Part shown: piece by piece, positions 51,248-60,905 of the stretch
How positions within the stretch are numbered: position 1 is the first letter of the stretch
Layout of the letters: each line of letters starts with the position of its first letter
Assembly (NCBI GenBank): GCA_020050835.1
Contig: JAGVKB010000084.1
Span: 1-64,000, forward strand
DNA from: Candidatus Obscuribacterales bacterium
GTDB taxonomy: Bacteria; Cyanobacteriota; Vampirovibrionia; Obscuribacterales; Obscuribacteraceae
Direction: 5' to 3'
DNA length: 64,000 bases
The notes under the pieces: model-generated
Told to the model about the DNA's origin: nothing
Database searches by the model: none
Seen by the model: only the letters and a program-made list of their open reading frames with translations
Program-made: the position numbers and the translations under genes

Positions 51248-51720
51248 ACAAAGCTCCTTTTAGTTGAAACGGCCCAACGCCGCACAGAGATAGTCGTTCG
51301 CTTGAGCGGTGCATCGCCGGAGTGCAGCATCTCTTGAATACCAAGCGCTCAGGCTTTCCCTCAACCGCAAGCTGATTCGTCAGTTGATACCGTTTCGATA
51401 CTAGTACATCTGATCCAAGTTGCCGGCTGGTGGCCGATAAACATTCATCAATAATTACAATTAATACTACTCTTAAAATCTGCCAACAAGCCCAATGCTC
51501 CTTGGTTCCAGCCAATGAGGCTTGACCTGCCGCCGGCTGCCAAGCAGTCGGATCCGCGTGTAGTCATCCTGATTGTGCCGACCTGTCTTACAGCTGTAGA
51601 TTAACCTGAATTTCGTCGCCAGCGATAAACGACGAAGCTCGTTGATTCACACAAAAGAGCAGCTCGGGCAGCAACAATTGCCTCGCCCGAGCTGCTCTTC
51701 TTATGCGCTTCGCTAACGAA
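51248..51720. other. 470-bp region between dodecin and acyl-CoA dehydrogenase
   Basis: It contains the dodecin promoter region and, at its right end, the terminator of the acyl-CoA dehydrogenase operon. No convincing gene or RNA is present in either strand. Confidence 0.6.
51653..51699 (-). terminator. Rho-independent terminator of the amino-acid catabolic operon
   Basis: A perfect 15-bp stem (AAGAGCAGCTCGGGC with GCCCGAGCTGCTCTT, about 15-nt loop) is followed by TTTTG on the minus strand, about 20 bp after the acyl-CoA dehydrogenase stop. Confidence 0.9.
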
Positions 51721-52920
51721 TTAAACGCCGACGGTCGCCAGTGCGGTCGGTCTGCCGGTTTGCTGGCCATTTGCATAGCGAATACCCAGCGCATCCTGAG
51801 CGATGATCAACCGTTGAATCTCGCGAGTGCCCTCGTAGATATTGAGGACTTTGGCATCGCGGAAGTAACGTTCAACCGGATACTCGTCCGAATATCCGTA
51901 TCCGCCGAAGATCTGCACAGCATTGTGAGCGGCGCGATTGGCCGCTTCGCCGCAGAACAGCTTGGCGATCGAAGTCTCCAGCGTGTTGCGAACGCCCTTG
52001 TTCTTCAAATGCGCTGCGCGCAGGTAAAGCAAACGACCGGCTTCGCATTCTGCCACCATGTCTGCAATCATAGCCTGGACTTGCTGATGCTCACCGATCG
52101 GAACTCCAAACGTCTTGCGTTGCATTGCATACTTGGTGGACTCATCAATGCAGCCCTGCACCAGTCCGATCGCGCCGGCAGCTACCGAGAATCGACCGTT
52201 ATCCAGCGCGGACATGGCGATCTTGAATCCTTCGCCGACCTGCCCGAGCAAGTTTTCCTTCGGCACCCGCACTTCATCCAAGAACAGCTCGGACGTGTCT
52301 GATGCGCGTAATCCAAGTTTGCCCTTGATTGGCCGAGCGGTAAAGCCCTTCGACTTGGTATCAACAATGAAGCAAGCAATGCCCTTGTGCCCAAGCGATT
52401 TGTCGACAGTTGCGAAAACGAGCGCATGAGTGGCGATCGATCCGCAAGAAATCCACACTTTCTGTCCGGACAACAAGTAATCATTTCCATCTTTTACGGC
52501 CATGGTCTGCTGGTTGGCAGCATCAGAGCCGGCTTCAGGCTCGGTCAAACCGTAGCAGCCGATGAACTCGCCTACACACATCTTAGGTAGGTAATACTTC
52601 TTCTGCTCCTCAGTTCCCCATTTGAGAATGGTGAGTGCCACCAAGGAAGTTTGTACTGAAAAAAGCGTACGGGTCGAAGAGCAAATTCGATTTACTTCTT
52701 CGGTCATCAGACCATAAGCGATGTAATCGAGACCAAGTCCGCCGTACTTTTCGGGGACCGGGCAACCGAGAAATCCTTCCGCGAAAATTTTCTTAGCGAT
52801 ATCCCAGTCGAATTTGCAGTCTCTGTCATTCTTCGCTGCAACCGGAGCGATCTCGCGCTCGGCAAACTCTCTCATGTGCTTCCGGATTGCAGTCTGCTCC
52901 GGCGTGAATTCGAAATCCAT
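51721..52920 (-). CDS. Short-chain-type acyl-CoA dehydrogenase
   Basis: FAD enzyme introducing an alpha,beta double bond into an acyl-CoA and passing electrons to ETF. The 399 residues show LTEPEAGSDAAN near 134 (FAD-binding), KVWISCGSIATHALVFA near 157, and the catalytic-base region IYEGTREIQRLIIA near 367, with the Glu in YEGT as in butyryl- and short-chain dehydrogenases. The N-terminal helical domain (about 1-120) is intact. It is the last gene of an operon with an aminotransferase and an aldehyde dehydrogenase. The nucleotide gap to the aldehyde dehydrogenase is about 80 bp. Chain-length specificity cannot be read reliably. Confidence 0.95.
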   Translation of the reverse strand: MDFEFTPEQTAIRKHMREFAEREIAPVAAKNDRDCKFDWDIAKKIFAEGFLGCPVPEKYGGLGLDYIAYGLMTEEVNRICSSTRTLFSVQTSLVALTILKWGTEEQKKYYLPKMCVGEFIGCYGLTEPEAGSDAANQQTMAVKDGNDYLLSGQKVWISCGSIATHALVFATVDKSLGHKGIACFIVDTKSKGFTARPIKGKLGLRASDTSELFLDEVRVPKENLLGQVGEGFKIAMSALDNGRFSVAAGAIGLVQGCIDESTKYAMQRKTFGVPIGEHQQVQAMIADMVAECEAGRLLYLRAAHLKNKGVRNTLETSIAKLFCGEAANRAAHNAVQIFGGYGYSDEYPVERYFRDAKVLNIYEGTREIQRLIIAQDALGIRYANGQQTGRPTALATVGV

Positions 52921-52999
52921 TTTAGTTTCTCCAGAATCTCTATTGAACAGGACTTACATAAGAAGGGGCGGGGAAAACCCCGCCCCAAAGGGCTATCGA

Positions 53000-54553
53000 C
53001 TATTCGGCGCTATTGGCCGGATGGTTGTCGATTTGAGCTTTTTGCAGCTTGCCGGAGTAGTCGACATAAATTGCCTTCCACTCGGTAAACTGCTCGATCG
53101 CCGTAATGCCGGCTTCGCGGTGACCGTTGCCGGTCTGCTTGATTCCGCCGAACGGCAATTGAATCTCCGCGCCAATTGTCGGCGCATTGATGTACACGAT
53201 GCCGGACTCAAGTTCGTCCATCGCCTTGAACGCGCGATTGATATCACGTGTGTACATGGACAACGAAAGACCGAATTGCGTACCATTAGCCACTTCGAGC
53301 ATCTCTTCGAAGCTCTCGACTGGAATCACCGCAGTGACCGGTCCAAAGATCTCTTCCTGGGCAATTCGCATATCAGCCTTTACATCAGCGAAGATGGTCG
53401 GCTCGTGGAAACAGCCCTTGCCCAATTCTCCGTCTTCGACAATCTTGCCGCCGCACATGAGTTTGGCGCCTTCTTTCAATCCGATTTCAACATACTCGTT
53501 GATGCTCTTCAACTGCTCTTTATTGATCACCGGTCCAACTTCGTTGACCGGATCGAGACCGTTGCCGAGCTTTAGCGCTTTGGTGCGAGCGACAAATTTG
53601 TCGAGGAATTCCTTATACCGGCTCTTATGAACGATTACTCGACTGGCAGCCGTGCAGCGCTGACCGGCTGTGCCGAAAGCGCCCCAGACTGCACCTTCAA
53701 TCACGAGATCCATATCGGCGTCGTCCATTACGCAAACAGCATTCTTACCGCCGAGTTCGCAGGAGATTCTCTTCATTAGCTCGCCACAACGACCGGCTAT
53801 TTTGCGGCCAACTTCGGTCGAGCCAGTCACTGAAATCGCGCGCACTCTTGGGTCGTCGACGATCGCATTGCCAACCTTACTGCCGGCGCCTGTAACGAAG
53901 TTGAGAACACCGGCCGGCAAGCCAGCTTCGATCATCACTTCGACGAGCATGAGCGCGCATAGCGGAGTGTCTGTAGCCGGCTTAAATACGACTGTGTTGC
54001 CGGCAACCAGGGCGGGGAACATCTTCCAGCTCGGAATTGCCACCGGAAAGTTCCACGGAGTGATCAGACCGACTACACCGAGCGGTTGACGAATTGCCAT
54101 CGCAAATTTATCGGGCATTTCGGATGGGCAGGTGTGTCCGAACAAGCGCCGTCCCTCACCGGCCATGTACTTGGCCATGTCGATCGCTTCTTGCACATCA
54201 CCGCGGGCTTCCTTGATCACTTTGCCCATCTCGCGAACCATCGTACGGGCAATCTCTTCCTTGCGCGTTTCAAGAATGTATGCCGCCTTCAAAATGATGT
54301 CAGCGCGAGCCGGCGCTGGTGTGTGTTTCCAGGCTGGAAAAGCTTTGGCTGCAGCATCTACTGCCGCTTTCACATCCTCCGGACCAGAAGATGCGAAGTG
54401 GCCGACAACCTCATTGACATTGGCCGGACTAGTGCTTGGGAAGGTTTCACCATTCTTAGCCTTGACCCAGCGTCCGCCGATGTAATTGTTGTAGACCTGC
54501 GGCAGCTCCGATCTTCCTTTTGCCGCTTCCAGGCTCGGTGTAGTTGTGCTCAT
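53000..54553 (-). CDS. NAD(P)-dependent (semi)aldehyde dehydrogenase
   Basis: Aldehyde dehydrogenase of 517 residues. It has PWNFPVAIP near 174 and KPATDTP near 199, and FTGS is replaced by SVTGSTEVG. The base Glu lies in CELGGKNA near 272, and the nucleophile Cys in TAGQRCTAAS near 306. The block EEIFGPVTAVIP near 399 completes the domain. The sequence is closer to semialdehyde dehydrogenases than to the enzyme at 5248, with which it shares only the common core. It lies between an aminotransferase (100 bp upstream) and an acyl-CoA dehydrogenase. A plausible substrate is the semialdehyde made by that aminotransferase. Pathway inference is from gene order. Confidence 0.94.
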   Translation of the reverse strand: MSTTTPSLEAAKGRSELPQVYNNYIGGRWVKAKNGETFPSTSPANVNEVVGHFASSGPEDVKAAVDAAAKAFPAWKHTPAPARADIILKAAYILETRKEEIARTMVREMGKVIKEARGDVQEAIDMAKYMAGEGRRLFGHTCPSEMPDKFAMAIRQPLGVVGLITPWNFPVAIPSWKMFPALVAGNTVVFKPATDTPLCALMLVEVMIEAGLPAGVLNFVTGAGSKVGNAIVDDPRVRAISVTGSTEVGRKIAGRCGELMKRISCELGGKNAVCVMDDADMDLVIEGAVWGAFGTAGQRCTAASRVIVHKSRYKEFLDKFVARTKALKLGNGLDPVNEVGPVINKEQLKSINEYVEIGLKEGAKLMCGGKIVEDGELGKGCFHEPTIFADVKADMRIAQEEIFGPVTAVIPVESFEEMLEVANGTQFGLSLSMYTRDINRAFKAMDELESGIVYINAPTIGAEIQLPFGGIKQTGNGHREAGITAIEQFTEWKAIYVDYSGKLQKAQIDNHPANSAE

Positions 54554-54654
54554 CCTTACTTCTCCTAGTATTTACAGCCTTTTGGATTCCTGACTTTTTC
54601 CAGCCACTACCTGCTCCCAACGTTGTCGGTTCGGATTGCGCTTTTCATGCGCAG

Positions 54655-55950
54655 TTAGAACGTCATGGCCTTTTCGAGAATGCTCAATCCTTCCTCGCAC
54701 TCCTTGTCAGACATGTTAAGAGGCGGGATCAACCGGATGACCTGACCGTGATTGCCACAGGTCAGCACCAGCAGTTTGTTCTCGAAGCAGCGAGCAGCTA
54801 CCTTCTCGGCCAACTCCTTGCTCGGATTGCCTTCAGCATCATTGAACTCGACACCGATCATCAGTCCGAGTCCGCGCACTTCACCGATGTACGACTTGCC
54901 TTTTGCAAAGTTCTTGAGTCGCTCGATAATTTGAGCACCGAGTTTGGCCGCGCGGTCAGCAAGCTTTTCCTCTTCGATTACTCCGATCGCCGCGAGCGCT
55001 GCCGCGCATGACACCGGATTGCCACCGAAAGTAGTGCCGTGCCGGCCGGCCGGCCACTTGCTGGTCAACTCCTTGCGCGAGATGAAAGCAGACAAAGGCA
55101 TTCCGCCAGCAATTCCTTTAGCCATCAGCATGATGTCCGGCTCGACCCCGGCGTGCTCGATTGCAAACATTTTGCCAGTACGTCCGAAACCGGTCTGCAC
55201 TTCATCGACTATCAACAAAATTCCGTGTTTATCGGCTGTCTCTTTCAACCGGCTGAAGAAGTTCATCGGTGGCACCACATAGCCACCTTCGCCCTGCACG
55301 GGCTCAACCAGGAAAGCCGCCACTTGCTCGGGATGAATGAATTGATTGAACAGCACATCGATCTGTTTGATGCACTCGTCTACGCAGGCTTCCGGATTAT
55401 TCGGGAAGTGCGAGCGAAAGACATACGGGAAAGGCGCTGTGAAGATTGACCCCGGCAGCGGCTCATAGCGCTCCCGATAATAAAGCTTGGAGGTGGTCAA
55501 GGCCGTTGTCATCAAAGTGCGTCCGTGGAACGAGCCCTTGAAATTGATGATGCCGGGCCGGCCGGTTATATAGCGCGCCATCTTGATCGCGCCTTCAACC
55601 GCTTCTGCACCGCTGTTTGCCAGGAAAACGGAATTCAAACCACCCGGTGCAATTTCCACTAACTTCTTAGCCAGCTCGATGTACCGTTTGTGATGCGTCA
55701 CGACGGAAGTGTGCATCAGCTCGGCGGCCTGCTTTTGCACCGCTTCGACCACCTTCGGGTGACAATGTCCCACGTTATTGACGGCGATACCGGTGGAGAA
55801 ATCGAGATAGGCCTCGCCGTTCATGTCATAAATGTAAGAGCCCTTGGCCTTTTCAGCGACTATCCGTGCCGTGCGGGCAAGCACTGGGTTGACGAACTCA
55901 TCGTCCCACTGCAGATAAGCCTGGTTCTTGTTTGTATCTACCATTGCCAT
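54655..55950 (-). CDS. Class III aminotransferase (GABA/ornithine type)
   Basis: PLP aminotransferase of 431 residues, acting on an omega-amino group such as 4-aminobutyrate, 5-aminovalerate or lysine. The motifs VNNVGHCHPKVVEAV near 55, LANSGAEAVEGAIKMARY near 108, GSFHGRTL near 137, DEVQTGFGRTG near 253 and the PLP lysine in LMAKGIAGG near 282 are present. The ATG at 55950 has AGGAG 8-9 nt upstream and decides the start; an earlier in-frame start at 56070 adds unlikely sequence. It is the first gene of an operon with a semialdehyde dehydrogenase and an acyl-CoA dehydrogenase. GabT-type activity is likely; exact substrate is not. Confidence 0.94.
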   Translation of the reverse strand: MAMVDTNKNQAYLQWDDEFVNPVLARTARIVAEKAKGSYIYDMNGEAYLDFSTGIAVNNVGHCHPKVVEAVQKQAAELMHTSVVTHHKRYIELAKKLVEIAPGGLNSVFLANSGAEAVEGAIKMARYITGRPGIINFKGSFHGRTLMTTALTTSKLYYRERYEPLPGSIFTAPFPYVFRSHFPNNPEACVDECIKQIDVLFNQFIHPEQVAAFLVEPVQGEGGYVVPPMNFFSRLKETADKHGILLIVDEVQTGFGRTGKMFAIEHAGVEPDIMLMAKGIAGGMPLSAFISRKELTSKWPAGRHGTTFGGNPVSCAAALAAIGVIEEEKLADRAAKLGAQIIERLKNFAKGKSYIGEVRGLGLMIGVEFNDAEGNPSKELAEKVAARCFENKLLVLTCGNHGQVIRLIPPLNMSDKECEEGLSILEKAMTF

Positions 55951-56307
55951 GAAGGAACTCCTGTTGATAAGTAACCAGCTTGGACAAAGCGTCGCCGCCG
56001 AAGCGAGCTTTGCGGGCAGCATAGAGCCGCACAAACAGAGCGGCAACAAGCGCTCAAGTGCCCTGATCATATCTAAAAATCGGCAATAGTTCGCCTATCG
56101 CAAGCTTTGTATAAGCCTCTCTAATCGAGATTACAGTTTGTTTCGGGACCGCTCCAGCCGGCTCTTCGCCAGGCTTAGAGCACAATAATCCAAGGCTGCG
56201 CCCCGGTGTCAAGCGGTTGGTGATTTCAACCGGCTCGACTACCAATTCCACCGACTGCAAAACGTTCTACCCGAGCGTAAAGCCCCAATTGACCTTTAAC
56301 TCTAAAT
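55951..56307. other. 357-bp region between lon and the aminotransferase operon
   Basis: It holds the downstream region of lon and the upstream region of the aminotransferase gene. A weak stem (CGGTTG...CAACCG near 56212-56240) might terminate lon, without a T-run. The 68-codon minus-strand frame at 56054-56260 has no ribosome site or homology and is not called. Confidence 0.5.
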
Positions 56308-58713
56308 CTATTTCACGCGTCCCAAGGCGCTCCGCCGTGCGGTTTGACGTTGGGAGCCCCTGGTTTTGCCGCCTTCTGCATCCTTGGACTTGGCTTTAAA
56401 TGCGATCGCCAAGACTTCATCGAGATGCGCAACCGGAATCAGGTCCAGCTTACTCTTGACGTAGTCTGGAATCTCATCGAGATCCTTTTCATTGCCACGC
56501 GGCAAAAGGACCGTCTTGACGCCGGCGCGAAGCGCTGCCAGCACCTTTTCCTTCAGTCCACCGATCGCCAAAACACGGCCGCGCAATGTGATCTCACCGG
56601 TCATGGCCAGATTGGCTCGCACCGGTTTCTTCGTTATTGCAGAAATTAATGCTAGCGCCATACCAATTCCAGCCGACGGCCCGTCCTTAGGAATCGCACC
56701 TTCGGGAATGTGGATATGCATATCCCATCTCTCTTGGAAACCGGGATCGATTCCGAGCTGGCTGGCATGGCTGCGAATATAACTGAATGCGGCTTGGGCC
56801 GACTCCTTCATGACATCGCCAAGCTGGCCCGTAAGTTGCAGCTTGCCTTTGCCTGGCATCGTGTTGACTTCGATTGACAATGTCTCGCCGCCGGTTTCAG
56901 TCCAGGCCAGACCGGTCACGATGCCGACTTGCGGCCCGCGCGCTTCCGATTCGCGCAAGACTTTGGCTGGACCGAGATATTTCGACACCAGCTGCGGGCT
57001 GACTTTGACCGCCCCTTCGTCGCTTCTGACTATCTGGGTGGCGACTTTGCGGCAAACGGTCGCCAGCGAGCGCTCCAGAGCGCGAACTCCGGCTTCTCTG
57101 GTGTATTCCTGGATGACCTTTCTAATTGTCTGAGCAGCTACTTTGAGCTGTCTGCTTTTGAGCCCATGCTTTTCCAGCAGCTTGGGGATAATGTGCTTTT
57201 CGGCGATCTGCACCTTCTCCTCTTCGGTGTATCCCGAAAGGCGAATCACTTCCAGGCGGTCATAGAGCGGTCGCGGCACGCCATCGAGTGAATTGGCAGT
57301 CGCCACGAAAACCACTTCGCGCAATGAGAACGGCGCGTCGAGATAATGATCGGTAAACGTATCGTTTTGATCGGGATCCAATACCTCCAGCATGGCAGCG
57401 GTCGGATCACCCATGTAGCTGCGAGTCATCTTCTCGATCTCGTCCAGCAAGATGACCGGATTTTTCGTGCCGGCTTGCTTGACCGCTTGAATGATGCGCC
57501 CCGGCATCGCACCGATGTATGTGCGTCTGTGACCGCGGATCTCCGCTTCATCATTGATGCCGCCCAGGCTGATTCTGGCAAACTTACGATTCATCGCTTG
57601 AGCGATGGACTTAACCAGACTTGTCTTGCCGACCCCGGGCGGTCCGACCAGGCACAAAATGGTTCCTTGCGGCTGTTTCGCCAGTTTACGTACCGCCAGA
57701 TACTCCAGGATACGTTCTTTCACTTTGTCCAGACCGTAATGATCTTCGTCGAGAATCTCTTCGGAGCGCGGCAGATCGATTACATCACGTGAGCGTTTCG
57801 CCCAGGGCAACGTGACCAGCGTGTCGAGGTAGGTTCGAATGACCGCCGCCTCGGCCGACTGCGGCATCATCTTCTCCAGACGCTGCAGCTCTTTTTGCGC
57901 CTTTTCCAGCGCAACACCGGTCATTTTGGCTTTGGCTATCTTCTGTTTGTACTCGGCAATCTCGCCCATCTGCTCGCTGTCAGAATTGAGCTCGTCTTGA
58001 ATGATCCTCATCTTTTCGCGCAGATAATATTCGCGTTGAGTCTTTTCCAGATTGAAGCGGACCCGATCGTGAATCTGCTGCTCGAGATCGGCCAGCTCAA
58101 GCTCGCGCGAAAGCAGCTGGCTTACATACTCCAATCGCTCGGTAGAATCGAAAATCTCCAGACAACGCTGGCGCTCCGCGACCTCCAGCCCGAGATAAGT
58201 GGCGATGATATCGGCGAGCCTTCCCGGTTGACCGATACCGGAGACGGCTAACAAGCTCTCCGGGTTGATCTTCTTGGTTGATTTGACATACTGCTCGAAC
58301 TTTTCGACCGATACTCTAATCAAAGTCTTGGTGGCCAGATCGTCCTGGACGGTCTCTTGCTGTTCCGTCACTTTTGCCGAGAAATGATTGGGGTCGTCCT
58401 GCAGAGAGTCCAAACTGATGCGGCAAGAGCCCTCTACCAGCACTTTCACTGTGCCGTCCGGCAGCTTGAGCATCTGCATCACTTCGGCCAAGGTGCCAAT
58501 CTGATAGATATCCTCTTCAGCCGGCTCCTCACACTCAGGGTCCTTTTGCGCAACCAGCACTACCAGCCGATCGTCGCGCAATAGGGACTGCTCGAGCGCA
58601 GCAATTGATTTCGGGCGCGAAACGAAGAGCGGCGTCACCATCTGGGGAAACACAACTACGTCACGCAGCGGTATCAGAGGAAAGATGGTGGTAGTGAGGT
58701 CCGCCATTGGCAT
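56308..58713 (-). CDS. lon: ATP-dependent protease Lon
   Basis: Degrades misfolded and regulatory proteins in the cytoplasm. The 801 residues are full length: N-terminal substrate-binding domain (about 1-300, [13 protein letters not shown] at the start), AAA+ module with Walker [11 protein letters not shown] near 350 and [14 protein letters not shown] near 415, and the protease domain with [17 protein letters not shown] near 675 (catalytic Ser) and a downstream Lys. The bacterial LonA type is clear. A second Met two codons in is an alternative start; no strong ribosome site. It lies downstream of clpX on the same strand, in the conserved order tig-clpP-clpX-lon. The C-terminal 25 residues are basic. 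Confidence 0.97.
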   Translation of the reverse strand: MPMADLTTTIFPLIPLRDVVVFPQMVTPLFVSRPKSIAALEQSLLRDDRLVVLVAQKDPECEEPAEEDIYQIGTLAEVMQMLKLPDGTVKVLVEGSCRISLDSLQDDPNHFSAKVTEQQETVQDDLATKTLIRVSVEKFEQYVKSTKKINPESLLAVSGIGQPGRLADIIATYLGLEVAERQRCLEIFDSTERLEYVSQLLSRELELADLEQQIHDRVRFNLEKTQREYYLREKMRIIQDELNSDSEQMGEIAEYKQKIAKAKMTGVALEKAQKELQRLEKMMPQSAEAAVIRTYLDTLVTLPWAKRSRDVIDLPRSEEILDEDHYGLDKVKERILEYLAVRKLAKQPQGTILCLVGPPGVGKTSLVKSIAQAMNRKFARISLGGINDEAEIRGHRRTYIGAMPGRIIQAVKQAGTKNPVILLDEIEKMTRSYMGDPTAAMLEVLDPDQNDTFTDHYLDAPFSLREVVFVATANSLDGVPRPLYDRLEVIRLSGYTEEEKVQIAEKHIIPKLLEKHGLKSRQLKVAAQTIRKVIQEYTREAGVRALERSLATVCRKVATQIVRSDEGAVKVSPQLVSKYLGPAKVLRESEARGPQVGIVTGLAWTETGGETLSIEVNTMPGKGKLQLTGQLGDVMKESAQAAFSYIRSHASQLGIDPGFQERWDMHIHIPEGAIPKDGPSAGIGMALALISAITKKPVRANLAMTGEITLRGRVLAIGGLKEKVLAALRAGVKTVLLPRGNEKDLDEIPDYVKSKLDLIPVAHLDEVLAIAFKAKSKDAEGGKTRGSQRQTARRSALGRVK

Positions 58714-58745
58714 AGCGTTTTGCTTCTTTGCTCGGTTTTAGAGGA

Positions 58746-60047
58746 TCAGGCTATTTCGCCCTTTGGCTTCGACTTACTGTGCAGTTGCAAAAGCTCGGAC
58801 GTGGAGCGCTTCTCTACCAGCTCCTGGGTGATATGGCAAACTTTGATATCTGTGCGCGACGGTACTTCATACATGAAGTCGAGCATTATCTCTTCGACGA
58901 TCGACCGCAAGGCACGAGCGCCGGTTTTGCGTTTAATCGCCTCTTCCGCTAAAGCCTTCACCGCATCTTGATCGAAGCGCAGTTCCACACCATCCAGCGC
59001 AAGCAGCTGTTGATACTGCTTGAGAATCGCATTCTTCGGCTCGATCAAGATTCGAACCAATGCATCGATATCCAGAGCTTCAAGTACAGCCACAACTGGA
59101 ATTCGACCGACGAACTCCGGTATCAAGCCGAACTTCAAAAGGTCGTCCGGATTGAGCTCTCTCAGTATCTTGCTGGCACGCTCTTCACGCTCGCGTTGCG
59201 TCGGCGGCGGCGCGGAGCCGAATCCCATTCCGCGATTGGATGAGATACGTGCCTCGACAATCTTGTCCAGCCCGACGAAGGCACCACCGACAATAAACAG
59301 GATATTGCCGGTATTGATCTGGATGAACTCCTGATGCGGATGCTTTCGTCCGCCTTGCGGTGGAACATTGGCGACAGTGCCCTCGATCATCTTGAGCAGA
59401 GCTTGCTGCACACCTTCGCCGCTGACATCACGGGTGATACTAGTATTCTCCGACTTGCGGGAGATTTTATCGATTTCATCGATGTAGATGATGCCCCTTT
59501 CGGCTTTCTTGATGTCATAGTCCGCAGCCTGATACAAGCGAAGCAGGATGTTCTCTACGTCTTCTCCGACATAGCCGGCTTCCGTCAAGGTCGTTGCATC
59601 GGCGACCGCAAACGGCACATCCAGCAACTTGGCCAGCGTTTGAGCCAGCAATGTCTTGCCTGAACCGGTCGGACCGACCAGCAGGATATTGGACTTTTGT
59701 ATTTCGACTTGATCGGCCAGCTCGGAGTTATGACTGATGCGCTTGTAATGATTGTAGACGGCCACCGAAAGGATTTTCTTGGCCACAGTTTGCCCGACAA
59801 TATGCTGATCGAGAAAAGCCTTTATCTCCTGCGGCTTCGGTACATCAACCAGCTGAGGCAGCACTGTTTCGGAGGGACCACCGGTATGCGGTCCGCCGTC
59901 GAAGAGCTCCTCGTCGAGGATCTCGTTGCAAAGGTCGACGCATTCGTCGCAGATGTAGACCCCCGGTCCGGCGATGAGCTTCTTTACCTGATCTTGGCTC
60001 TTGCCACAGAACGAACACTTCAGTCGGTTGTCTGATTGCTTGGGCAT
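58746..60047 (-). CDS. clpX: ATP-dependent unfoldase ClpX
   Basis: Unfolds substrates and feeds them to ClpP. The 433-residue protein starts with the zinc-binding domain ([10 protein letters not shown] and CDECVDLC, with four cysteines). The AAA+ domain has Walker [16 protein letters not shown] near 130, GYVGEDVEN near 156, Walker [15 protein letters not shown] near 182 and the SNRGMGFG loop near 270. The small C-terminal helical domain completes it. AGGTAAG precedes the ATG at 60047. It is flanked by clpP upstream and lon downstream, the common bacterial order. Nothing missing. Confidence 0.98.
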   Translation of the reverse strand: MPKQSDNRLKCSFCGKSQDQVKKLIAGPGVYICDECVDLCNEILDEELFDGGPHTGGPSETVLPQLVDVPKPQEIKAFLDQHIVGQTVAKKILSVAVYNHYKRISHNSELADQVEIQKSNILLVGPTGSGKTLLAQTLAKLLDVPFAVADATTLTEAGYVGEDVENILLRLYQAADYDIKKAERGIIYIDEIDKISRKSENTSITRDVSGEGVQQALLKMIEGTVANVPPQGGRKHPHQEFIQINTGNILFIVGGAFVGLDKIVEARISSNRGMGFGSAPPPTQREREERASKILRELNPDDLLKFGLIPEFVGRIPVVAVLEALDIDALVRILIEPKNAILKQYQQLLALDGVELRFDQDAVKALAEEAIKRKTGARALRSIVEEIMLDFMYEVPSRTDIKVCHITQELVEKRSTSELLQLHSKSKPKGEIA

Positions 60048-60118
60048 GGGCTTACCTGTAGTATCTTCCTAGCGCTGTCTCTCTAGCCAGCTGTTGCTGC
60101 CTGTCGATTAGTCCAGAC

Positions 60119-60802
60119 CTAGACCGTGGCCAGGTTTGGTTGGGGATCGACCTTTGTGATCACCTCGTCTACCAGTCCGTACTCCTTAGCCTCTTGAGCG
60201 GTCATGATATTGTCGCGATCCGTATCCTTCTCAATCTGTTTAACAGACTGCCCGGTATGATGCGCCATCAGTTCGTTGAGTTGACGCTTAATCCGGATGA
60301 TCTCACGTGCTTGAATCTCTATGTCGGTAGCTTGTCCCTGCGCGCCGCCGAGCGGTTGGTGGATCAGAACTCGGGCGTGGGAGAGCGCCAATCGCTTGCC
60401 CTTCTTGCCGGCCGCCAGAAGGAATGCACCCATGCTGGCTGCCTGTCCGAGACAGATGGTCGACACATCCGAACGCAGGTGCTGGATGGTGTCATAAATA
60501 GCCAGACCGGCCGTAACGGAGCCGCCCGGACTGTTGACGTAGAGCCGAATATCCTTTTCAGGATCTTCAGCATCCAGAAGCAATAGCTGAGCTACCACAA
60601 TATTTGCCACAGTGTCGTCGATCGGCATTCCCAGGAAAACGATGCGCTCCCGCAAAAGGCGAGAAAAAATGTCGAATGCTCGTTCTCCCCGAGCAGTCGT
60701 TTCAATGACCGTCGGAGCGTAGTAACCGGAGGGACCGATTCCCGCTGTTTGGCTCATGCTCCATATGTCGTAAGGGTTTGGAAACTTTGGCGATTGCGAC
60801 AT
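60119..60802 (-). CDS. clpP: ATP-dependent Clp protease proteolytic subunit ClpP
   Basis: Barrel-forming serine protease. The 227-residue protein shows the catalytic triad: Ser in [11 protein letters not shown] near 125, His in LIHQPLGG near 150 and Asp in EKDTDRDN near 200. VNSPGGSV near 95 marks the substrate cleft. The N-terminus (about 1-30, [16 protein letters not shown]) is longer than in E. coli and precedes the usual [12 protein letters not shown] block. AGGA lies 1 nt before ATG, with a second AGGA at about 12 nt upstream. A promoter with TTGACA and TATTGT lies upstream. It is followed by clpX. Confidence 0.98.
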   Translation of the reverse strand: MSQSPKFPNPYDIWSMSQTAGIGPSGYYAPTVIETTARGERAFDIFSRLLRERIVFLGMPIDDTVANIVVAQLLLLDAEDPEKDIRLYVNSPGGSVTAGLAIYDTIQHLRSDVSTICLGQAASMGAFLLAAGKKGKRLALSHARVLIHQPLGGAQGQATDIEIQAREIIRIKRQLNELMAHHTGQSVKQIEKDTDRDNIMTAQEAKEYGLVDEVITKVDPQPNLATV

Positions 60803-60861
60803 TCCTTGTTCTTCCTGGTTTTGTTTGGTTTGTACTGCCGAGAACTGTTTTGCCTAAGGCA

Positions 60862-60889
60862 ACAATACTATCTTAGAAGATTCTGTCAA
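60862..60889 (-). promoter_or_regulatory. Promoter of clpP
   Basis: On the minus strand TTGACA is separated by 16 nt from TATTGT, and the ATG of clpP lies about 60 nt downstream. This lies in the short gap after tig, so clpP can be transcribed separately. Confidence 0.5.
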
Positions 60890-60905
60890 TAATATCGGTT
60901 TATGC

